Origin: Myxococcaceae bacterium
GTDB lineage: Bacteria; Myxococcota; Myxococcia; Myxococcales; Myxococcaceae
DNA: 57,292 bases
Reading direction: 5' to 3'
Assembly (NCBI GenBank): GCA_025459425.1
Contig: JALOQF010000015.1
Coordinates: 1-57,292, forward strand
Below the pieces are notes generated by a model that was given only the letters and a program-made list of their open reading frames with translations, made no database searches and was not told where the DNA came from. Shown here in pieces: positions 51,907 to 57,292 of this stretch. Both the position numbers and the translations under genes were made by a program. The first letter of the stretch is position 1; the number at the start of each line of letters is the position of its first letter.

Positions 51907-53127
51907 CTACAGCCCGGCCCAGTCCGACAGCGGCGTCAGGCGCTCGCCCTCGAGGCGCCAGCCCCCGCCGATGCCATCGCGCGCGGCGTCGAGCCCTTCC
52001 AGCTTGGCGGCATTCAAGGGGTCTCCCAGCCGGCAGAAGAGCACGAGCTCGCGCAGGCCCAGGTAGACGCGGAAGGGGCCGGGGCCCGCGGTGCGCTCCA
52101 TCGCGGCCTGGTGGGCGGGCGTCAGCAGCCGCGCACCGTCGTGGCCGTCGCCGTGCGCGATGCACCACAGGCCCGTCGGGTTGGGTGACAGACGCAGCGC
52201 GCCCTGCTCGAGCTCGATGGCCCGCACCTCGGCCGGGCGCGCGTCGAGGTTCTTCCAGGCCACGGCGTCGAGCTGATCGACCGTCATGCGGTGCGAGTCG
52301 AGCAGGCCCTGCGGCACGTAGAGCACCGCCTCGGGATCTTCGACGGCGTAGAAGACCCACAGGCCAGCAGGGCCCTCGCGTCGCACCGCGCCTTCGGAGC
52401 GCTCCAGGAAGCTCGAGTCGCGCAGCACCGGCAGCACGCGTGAGAGGAACTGCAGCTTGCCGCCCGGAACCGCCAGCGCCTTCTCGGCGATCTCCCGGCC
52501 CACCGAGCGCACGCCCTCGTCGAGGCCGCGGCCGGAGTCGACGAAGTCCTGGTAGAGCGCGTCGACGTCGAGGCGCGCGATGCCCTTGCGCGACAGGCGC
52601 ACGAGGAGCTGCTGCTTCTGCATGAGGTGCGGCGTCGACTGGCGCTTGAGCTGATCGAGCAGCGCGTGCACGAAGTCTTCGCGGCTGGCGGCGAGCTCGG
52701 CCTGCGGCGCGCCCGACTTGAGCTCCGAGGCGAGCAGCTGGGCCTCGGCGTGGAAGGGGTCGCGCGAGAGCACGTCGTCGACGAGGGCCCGGGCGCGCGT
52801 GCGCTCGCCGCGCCGCAAGGCCACCACGGCCAGCGCCGTCAAGACCTCGGGGTCGTCTGGCTGGAGCTCGAGCGCCTGGTGCAGCGCCCGCTCGGCGTCG
52901 CCCCACCGCTCCAGGCTCGCCGCCGCGCGGCCGAACGCCAGGTGCACGTGCAGGTTGGTGGGGAAGTCGCGCCGCGCCGTCTCGAGCAGCCGCACCGCTT
53001 CGACCACCTCGTCGGCGTTGATCAGCGCCTGGGCGACGGCGGTGCGCAAGCGCGGGCCACCCTCTTCGCGCGCAGCCCGCTCGAGCGCCGCGAACTCGGC
53101 CGCGTCGAGCGGCTCCCCCGCTTCCAC
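51907..53127 (-). CDS. TPR protein with a DUF1444-like C-terminal domain
   Basis: In this 406-residue soluble protein, residues ~20-135 form three to four TPR units (TAVAQALINADEVVEAVRLLETARRD, LHVHLAFGRAAASLERWGDAERAL, VLTALAVVALRRGERTRARALV). From ~150 a second domain has DFVHALLDQLKRQ, FLSRVLPVLRDSSF, LWVFYAVEDPEAVLYVPQGLL and MTVDQLDAVAWKNLDA, which resembles DUF1444. No signal peptide. GTG start at 53127. Divergent from the lipoprotein gene at 53165. Confidence 0.7.
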   Translation of the reverse strand: MEAGEPLDAAEFAALERAAREEGGPRLRTAVAQALINADEVVEAVRLLETARRDFPTNLHVHLAFGRAAASLERWGDAERALHQALELQPDDPEVLTALAVVALRRGERTRARALVDDVLSRDPFHAEAQLLASELKSGAPQAELAASREDFVHALLDQLKRQSTPHLMQKQQLLVRLSRKGIARLDVDALYQDFVDSGRGLDEGVRSVGREIAEKALAVPGGKLQFLSRVLPVLRDSSFLERSEGAVRREGPAGLWVFYAVEDPEAVLYVPQGLLDSHRMTVDQLDAVAWKNLDARPAEVRAIELEQGALRLSPNPTGLWCIAHGDGHDGARLLTPAHQAAMERTAGPGPFRVYLGLRELVLFCRLGDPLNAAKLEGLDAARDGIGGGWRLEGERLTPLSDWAGL

Positions 53128-53164
53128 CTTCTTCTGTGTCAGACTCGTGCCCTCGGGGCTCCTC

Positions 53165-54046
53165 GTGCGCAGCGTCGTGTCGATCAGCGTCCTGGTGGTG
53201 ACGGCCTGTGTCAGCGGGCCGCGCGCCCTGTCCCGGGATCAGCTCGAGGCGCTCTCGACCCGGCAGCTCTCGGGCGACTTCGACGAGGTGTTCGACGCCA
53301 CCTGGCTGTCGCTCGAGCACGAGGGGTTGCGCGTCTCGGAGGCGGACCGGGTGGCGGGCACGCTGCGGGCGCGGCGCGAGGACGGCACAGGCTATGACGT
53401 CTCGGTCACTGCCGCCGAGCGCACCCAGCGCGTTCGCCTCGTCCCCGTGCCGGACCGGGCGACGTGGGTGCTCGACGGAGACGACGGCGAGACGGCCCGG
53501 TGGGACGCGATCGAGCTCCACACCACCGCGCTCCTCGCCGCCTGGCGCGAGTTGCCCGAGTGGGAGCACCTGGCCGAGAAGAACCTGGTGACGGTGCCCG
53601 GGCTGAGCGCGCGCCTGCCGGAGACCTGGGAGAAGCTCGAGCCCTCGGTGTCTCGTCGCGTGTTGACCGCCCAGCGCTCGCGCACGCAGCGGCGCGGCCT
53701 GAACCCCACGTGGCGCTTCGAGGTGAAGCGTCGCACCCCGAGGGACGATCACCGCCCGTTCCTGCTCGAGACCGCTGGCGCGGCGCTCTTCGCTGGCAGC
53801 CGGCTCACGTGGCCCGACGACACCCGCCTCGTCTTCGCAGGCCACGTGGCGCAGGGGCGGGTGCGCCTGGGCGACGGTGAGATCGCCCGGCCCGTCGCCT
53901 ACGCGGTGTGGGTCGGCGCCTCCGGGGCCTTCACGGTACGCATCGCGGCCATCTGCGGGCCGCCGGCCGACACCGAGACGGCCTGCGCCGCGGAGTGGCG
54001 TGCGCTGCTGGAGCGCCTGGTCGCCCGGGGCGTCGCGCCGCCGTGA
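53165..54046 (+). CDS. Lipoprotein of unknown function
   Basis: This 293-residue protein has lipobox VVTAC (Cys13). The mature part is alpha/beta, with RQLSGDFDEVFDATWLSLEHEG and VSEADRVAGTLRARREDGTGYDVSV near the N terminus, a pattern seen in DUF3568/lipoprotein-like envelope proteins but not matched with confidence. One disulphide pair may form near the C terminus (ICGPP, TACAAEW). GTG 53165 gives a compact signal peptide; GTG 53147 is in frame but has no ribosome site. Confidence 0.65.
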   Translation: MRSVVSISVLVVTACVSGPRALSRDQLEALSTRQLSGDFDEVFDATWLSLEHEGLRVSEADRVAGTLRARREDGTGYDVSVTAAERTQRVRLVPVPDRATWVLDGDDGETARWDAIELHTTALLAAWRELPEWEHLAEKNLVTVPGLSARLPETWEKLEPSVSRRVLTAQRSRTQRRGLNPTWRFEVKRRTPRDDHRPFLLETAGAALFAGSRLTWPDDTRLVFAGHVAQGRVRLGDGEIARPVAYAVWVGASGAFTVRIAAICGPPADTETACAAEWRALLERLVARGVAPP

Positions 54047-54048
54047 CG

Positions 54049-54873
54049 TCAGCGCCGGGCGAGCCGGCGAAGGTCTCCGTCGTTCTCGGTCAGCACGAAG
54101 AGATCGCCCCGCTCGTCGAACGTGAGCCCCTCGACCCGCTCGAGCGGCTCGTCCTTCGCGGTGCGCAGCGGGAACGACTGCACGAGCCGGCCTCGCACCG
54201 TGTCACCGTCGCGAACGAGCTTCACCTGCGCCACCGTCGCGGACTCGTCGCTCGAGATGAAGAGGTGGCCGGTCTTCGGGTCCACCGCCACGGCCGAGAA
54301 GTCGCGGCAGACGGCGTAGACTTCGCGCTCGAGCTTCACCTGGAGCGGCTTGCCGCCCCCTCCGTCATCGGTCAGCACCAGTCGCCGCGGCTTGCCTTCC
54401 CGGGCGAGCACCAGCTGCGGCCGCCCCGTCGGAGACAGGTGCCCGTCGAGGTAGGCGAGCCCCTCGATGCCCTTGTTCCTGGGCTCGTCGGGCCCGGACG
54501 GCGCGGCGAACGTCTTCTCGAGCTTCGGCGCGGTGTCCTTCGATGGATCCCACTCGTAGCGCAGCAGCTCGCCGCTCTCCTCGCGCGCCACGAAGAGGTG
54601 TTTGCGGTGCGGATCGTACGCGACCCCCTCGAGCTGGCTCTTGCCGTTCTTCAGCCCCGGGAGCTCGACGCTGCGCGAGCGGCCGCGGGCGTCGATGACC
54701 GTGATCCGGTCCGAGCGATCTCCGACGATCGCGAACGCGCCGGCGGGCAGCGCCACCACGTCGCTGGCCTCCTTGACCTTCGTCTTCAAGGTGCTCGACA
54801 GCTCGAACCGTGCAGCGCTGGCCGATGGTGTGGGTTGCCGGGTGACACCACCCCAGCCCTGAATCCGCGGCAT
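54049..54873 (-). CDS. SdiA-regulated-type beta-propeller protein
   Basis: This 274-residue protein has blades with EASDVVALPAGAFAIVGDRS, SQLEGVAYDPHRKHLFVARE, KGIEGLAYLDGHL, DFSAVAVDPKTGHLFISSDE and VEGLTFDERGDLFVLTEND, the acidic-loop propeller pattern of the SdiA-regulated family (YjiK-like). Family function is unproven. No clear signal peptide; the N-terminal ~20 residues are Thr/Pro/Ser. It converges with the lipoprotein gene, 2 bases between. Confidence 0.75.
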   Translation of the reverse strand: MPRIQGWGGVTRQPTPSASAARFELSSTLKTKVKEASDVVALPAGAFAIVGDRSDRITVIDARGRSRSVELPGLKNGKSQLEGVAYDPHRKHLFVAREESGELLRYEWDPSKDTAPKLEKTFAAPSGPDEPRNKGIEGLAYLDGHLSPTGRPQLVLAREGKPRRLVLTDDGGGGKPLQVKLEREVYAVCRDFSAVAVDPKTGHLFISSDESATVAQVKLVRDGDTVRGRLVQSFPLRTAKDEPLERVEGLTFDERGDLFVLTENDGDLRRLARR

Positions 54874-54970
54874 TGCGACCTCCCCGAAGAGATCATGAGG
54901 TTACTGCAAAGAGCTTCGAAGGTGTCGTCTTCGTTCGCGCGTGCGTCGTGACGAGCAGGTGGCCTGCCTC

Positions 54971-54976
54971 TACAGT
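54971..54976 (+). promoter_or_regulatory. -10-like hexamer upstream of the gene at 54983
   Basis: TACAGT ends 6 bases before GTG 54983, with GTGACG 17 bases upstream of it as a possible -35. This is the best-formed of the leaderless-type promoters in the window and supports GTG 54983 as the start. Confidence 0.4.
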
Positions 54977-54982
54977 GGTCGG

Positions 54983-55369
54983 GTGATCACCTCGAACGTC
55001 GAGCGGACGGCCAGCGGCCACCGGGTGCTCCGGAGCGTGTACGAGGGTGACATCACGGTGGAAGACGCGCGGAAGTTCGTCGACCAGGTGAAGCCGGGGG
55101 CTCCGTACGATCACCACGGCCACCTCGTGCTCGGGCGCATGCTCGAGGTGTCGACCGAGGTGCGGCGGATTCTCGGGTCGCAGAAGCCGGTCGACCCCGC
55201 CAACCCGCTGCCGGTGGCGTTGGTCGTACCCTCGGCGCTCCTGCGAATGGTCGTCTCGTTGGTGATGCGCGCCTCCGAAAACCCCAACACCGACTTCTTC
55301 AAGGACGAAGCGAGCGCGCTGGCCTGGCTCGATGGCGCGATGGCCACGTACGAGAAGAAGCGCGCGTGA
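54983..55369 (+). CDS. STAS/SpoIIAA-like small cytoplasmic protein
   Basis: This 128-residue protein has VLRSVYEGDITVEDARKFV, then a hydrophobic strand LPVALVVPSALLRMVVSLVM and FFKDEASALAWL at the end, an order typical of SpoIIAA-like STAS proteins in which a short strand-helix alternation ends with an ExxAxxWL helix. Its role is unknown. GTG 54983 is favoured by the promoter position; GTG 54941 gives 14 more residues. Confidence 0.6.
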   Translation: MITSNVERTASGHRVLRSVYEGDITVEDARKFVDQVKPGAPYDHHGHLVLGRMLEVSTEVRRILGSQKPVDPANPLPVALVVPSALLRMVVSLVMRASENPNTDFFKDEASALAWLDGAMATYEKKRA

Positions 55370-55447
55370 CCGCCTGATCAGCGGGGGCCGATGTGGGGAA
55401 AGTACCCCGCTTCTCGCGGCGAGACTCGGCGTGGTTAAGTGAAGGGT

Positions 55448-55561
55448 ATGACGATGGTGCTTCCGATGGCGGGTGTGCTGGTGCTGGCGGTGATTGCGCT
55501 CGTGGCCTCGCGGCCCGCGGCGAAGGTGACGGTGCCCGCGAAGCGCTCGCGTCGCCGCTAG
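55448..55561 (+). CDS. Small membrane peptide of unknown function
   Basis: This 37-residue open frame encodes a hydrophobic helix (~5-22, MAGVLVLAVIALV) and a strongly basic tail (KRSRRR). A GAAGGG lies 1-6 bases upstream of ATG, close for a ribosome site. The single-helix-plus-basic-tail form fits a real small inner-membrane protein with the tail in the cytoplasm, but comparative data would be needed to be sure. Confidence 0.4.
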   Translation: MTMVLPMAGVLVLAVIALVASRPAAKVTVPAKRSRRR

Positions 55562-55744
55562 TCGTGGCCTTCGCAGGCTCGGGCTGACGCCAGGCACGTG
55601 GCGATCGAGGGCTTCCGGCTCGGGGCTCCGTTGGCCGAACGGGTGGCCACGCCGCGGGCATCTCGACACGCCTGACAGGCTGGGCCGGGTGCTAGACGAT
55701 GCGCCTCCATGCCTCGACTCGTCTTCGACTCCGATCGTCGTCTC

Positions 55745-57160
55745 ATGAACGGTTCCTCCCGGGCCTCTGGCCGGGCTGCGCTGGGCCTCGCGCTCCTCGC
55801 CGTGGCCGCCACCGCGTGCGTGTCGCTGCGGCCGGGGCTTCGCGAGGTCACCGCCCCCGACGCGGCAGCGCTCGACGCCGCGGCCGAGGCCTTCTTCCGC
55901 GCAGAGACGCCCGCTGCGCTTCAACGCGCCGTCGCCCAGGCTCGCGCGCTGGCGCCCGATGCCGCCCTCACGCACGAGCTGCTCGCGCTCGAGGCCCTGC
56001 TCGAGGGCCGCGAGGCCGATGAAGTGCGCCACCTCGTGCGCGCGCTCACAGACACCGCCAACCCGACGCCGGCGCTCCACCTCCACCTCTTGATGATGAC
56101 GGAGTTCTCGTTCGCGCAGCGCGCCGAGGTCCGTGAGCTGTTGCGAGACCTCTCCGAGTCCCACCCGCGCCCCGAGGTGCGCTCGCTGGCGGCGTTCCAC
56201 CTCGCCTCGCTCCTCACCAGCGAGGGGCGCCTGGCCGAGCGCGACGCCGTCGTCGCCGACCAGCCGGGCCGGTTTCCGCTCGCCGTCGTCGGCACCTGGG
56301 ACAACGACCAGGGCAAGGGCTTCGACCTGGTGCTCGCGCCCGAGAGCCGTCCGGGCCTCGACCAGACGTACGAGGGCCGCTTCGGCAGGCTCGAGTGGCG
56401 CCGCGACGTGCCGCTCGACCCACGGGGCCGGCTCGAGCTCTCGTCGCTGATGACGCCCTCGCGCTTCGCCGTGGCCTACGTGCAGGGCCAGCCCGTTGCC
56501 CCCGAGGACGGCCTGTACCAGCTGCGCTTGATGACGACGGGGCCGCTGAAGGTGTGGGTCGATGGGGCGCTGCTGTTCTCGGCGCCGCTGCTCGAGCGCA
56601 GCGTCTTCGACAACGTCCTCGAGCGCAGCGTCTTCGACAACGTCGTCGTGCCGTTGAAGCTCTCGAAGGGCCCCCACACCGTCCTCGTCAAGACGGCCCA
56701 CAAGGAAGGGCCCTGGAGCCTCGCGGCGCGCCTCGTTCCCGCGTCGTCGCTGCCCGTCGCGGTGCCCGACGTCGAGCGGCAGGTCGACTTCCACGTGCGC
56801 GGGCTCCCGCCGAAGGCCGCCCGTACCCTGGCGCACCGCGCGCTGTGGGCGCACCACGCCGTCGGCGGCATCACCAGCGTCAAGGCGGCCGACGAGTTCG
56901 TGCGCGCGTTCCCCGCCTCGGTGGTGTCGCGGGTGCTCCAGGTCGAGGCGGTGTGGTTCAACCAGGAGCGCGGGCGCGCCGCCGACGCCCTCGCGGCCCT
57001 CGACCGCGAGGTGGGCGACGCGCTCGCCTTCGTGCGGCTGCGGCAGCTGCGCTTGATGACGACGGGGCCGCTGAAGGTGTGGGTCGATGGGGCGCTGCTG
57101 TTCTCGGCGCCGCTGCTCGAGCGCAGCGTCTTCGACAACGTCGCTCGGCCGCTTCGGTGA
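55745..57160 (+). CDS. TPR-like lipoprotein, truncated by an internal duplication
   Basis: This protein has lipobox ATAC (Cys25), helical repeats at ~30-170, and then a beta domain with a FDLVLAPESRPG...TYEGRFGRLEWRR pattern (PA14-like sugar-binding fold possible). The same 33 residues, QLRLMTTGPLKVWVDGALL and what follows, appear twice (from 56519 and 57044), and LERSVFDNV is tandemly doubled at 56591-56644. After the second copy the frame ends early in VARPLR and stop. The intact gene would read on past the window edge. ATG 55709 is an alternative start. Confidence 0.7.
   Translation: MNGSSRASGRAALGLALLAVAATACVSLRPGLREVTAPDAAALDAAAEAFFRAETPAALQRAVAQARALAPDAALTHELLALEALLEGREADEVRHLVRALTDTANPTPALHLHLLMMTEFSFAQRAEVRELLRDLSESHPRPEVRSLAAFHLASLLTSEGRLAERDAVVADQPGRFPLAVVGTWDNDQGKGFDLVLAPESRPGLDQTYEGRFGRLEWRRDVPLDPRGRLELSSLMTPSRFAVAYVQGQPVAPEDGLYQLRLMTTGPLKVWVDGALLFSAPLLERSVFDNVLERSVFDNVVVPLKLSKGPHTVLVKTAHKEGPWSLAARLVPASSLPVAVPDVERQVDFHVRGLPPKAARTLAHRALWAHHAVGGITSVKAADEFVRAFPASVVSRVLQVEAVWFNQERGRAADALAALDREVGDALAFVRLRQLRLMTTGPLKVWVDGALLFSAPLLERSVFDNVARPLR
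56519..56617 (+). repeat. 99-bp direct repeat, copy 1
   Basis: Identical over 99 bases to 57044-57142, 525 bases downstream in the same gene. This copy fits its surroundings in frame and is likely the original. Confidence 0.9.
56591..56644 (+). repeat. 27-bp tandem duplication
   Basis: CTCGAGCGCAGCGTCTTCGA plus 7 further bases occurs twice head to tail (56591-56617, 56618-56644), adding nine codons in frame. Confidence 0.9.
57044..57142 (+). repeat. 99-bp direct repeat, copy 2 (probable insertion)
   Basis: Copy of 56519-56617. Removing 57047-57140 (94 bases) joins CAG to TCG and restores one continuous reading frame to the window edge, so this copy looks inserted. Confidence 0.85.
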
Positions 57161-57292
57161 CGGGCCCGACGGCCTGCTCGAGCTGGCTCGCATGCTGCAG
57201 CGCTTCGGGCGCCGCGCCGACGCCGAAGACGTGCTCGACGATCTGCGCGACGACGTGCCGCTCCACCCCGAGCTGCTGCGGCGCCTGGTCGA
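57141..57292 (+). pseudogene. Out-of-frame remainder of the TPR-like lipoprotein gene
   Basis: Read in the frame starting at 57141 this gives SLGRFGDGPDGLLELARMLQ, then RFGRRADAEDVLDDLRDD and so on to the edge, an amphipathic helical sequence like the rest of the gene. It is cut off from the upstream start by the 94-base insertion. Confidence 0.65.

Noticed and set aside
54893..57193. 766-residue minus-strand frame opposite the TPR-like lipoprotein
   Set aside because: Arg/His/Gly-rich antisense composition, no signal or domain; the plus strand has a lipobox and coherent repeats.

Overview
This is a GC-rich, densely coded chromosomal segment. Several lineage markers point to a myxobacterium (Myxococcota, probably Cystobacterineae): a DUF2378/TIGR02265 protein (7215-7751), a MYXO-CTERM sorting tail (end of 33137-35449), repeated CNGLDDDCDG-type MopE motifs (28700-30286), many lipoproteins with Cys/Gly/Pro-rich linkers, and DUF1501/DUF1552/DUF1592-type secreted proteins. 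No rRNA, tRNA, CRISPR array, insertion sequence or prophage is visible. The species assignment is inference.

Layout. 1-3575: end of an unknown protein, an M50-like membrane metalloprotease, an MFS exporter and a peptidoglycan-binding NlpC/P60 protein. 3745-7199: a TolA-like coiled-coil secreted protein, then tatB and a tatC with a large periplasmic insertion. 7215-11434: DUF2378 protein, HExxH lipoprotein, a lipoprotein-like protein with a Hint (intein/hedgehog) domain, and an ArsB/CitM-type permease. 11508-14042: four overlapping genes (a zinc-ribbon/TM protein apparently split by a frameshift, a methyltransferase and a DUF6183-like protein). 14046-16092: biotin carrier and biotin carboxylase subunits. 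16183-17085: OmpA-like protein.

17089-23946 (minus strand) is the most striking region. It is a tightly packed five-gene run encoding an outer-membrane beta-barrel with a ComEA-like helix-hairpin-helix domain, a staphylococcal-nuclease-like lipoprotein, a triple lamin-tail-domain lipoprotein, a second nuclease lipoprotein and a beta-propeller-like lipoprotein. I propose it handles DNA at the cell surface (degradation, scavenging or uptake).

24015-27738: cytochrome-like lipoprotein with GGSA repeats, a methyltransferase, a TonB-like protein, and a TetR regulator divergent from a fatty-acid-hydroxylase-like gene whose 3' end is tandemly triplicated. 28114-37544: ankyrin protein, MopE-like lipoprotein, response regulator, bioD, a matrixin protease operon, a degenerate kinase and a Nudix hydrolase. 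37624-42354: sigma54-dependent response regulator, secreted protein, elaA acetyltransferase, GIN-domain lipoprotein and an ATP-grasp protein. 42622-49510: two adjacent modules of Tat-exported DUF1501/DUF1552 proteins with c-type-heme-like partners, one of them fused to a B-lectin domain; these are plausible clients of the TatBC encoded in the same window. 49589-57292: a large beta-propeller lipoprotein, a TPR protein, smaller lipoproteins, an SdiA-regulated-type protein, and a TPR-like lipoprotein gene disrupted by a 94-bp internal duplication at the window edge.

Most operons use overlapping start/stop codons (ATGA, GTGA, TGATG). Several first genes lack a Shine-Dalgarno sequence and instead have a -10-like hexamer 6-10 bases before the start codon, which suggests leaderless or near-leaderless transcripts.
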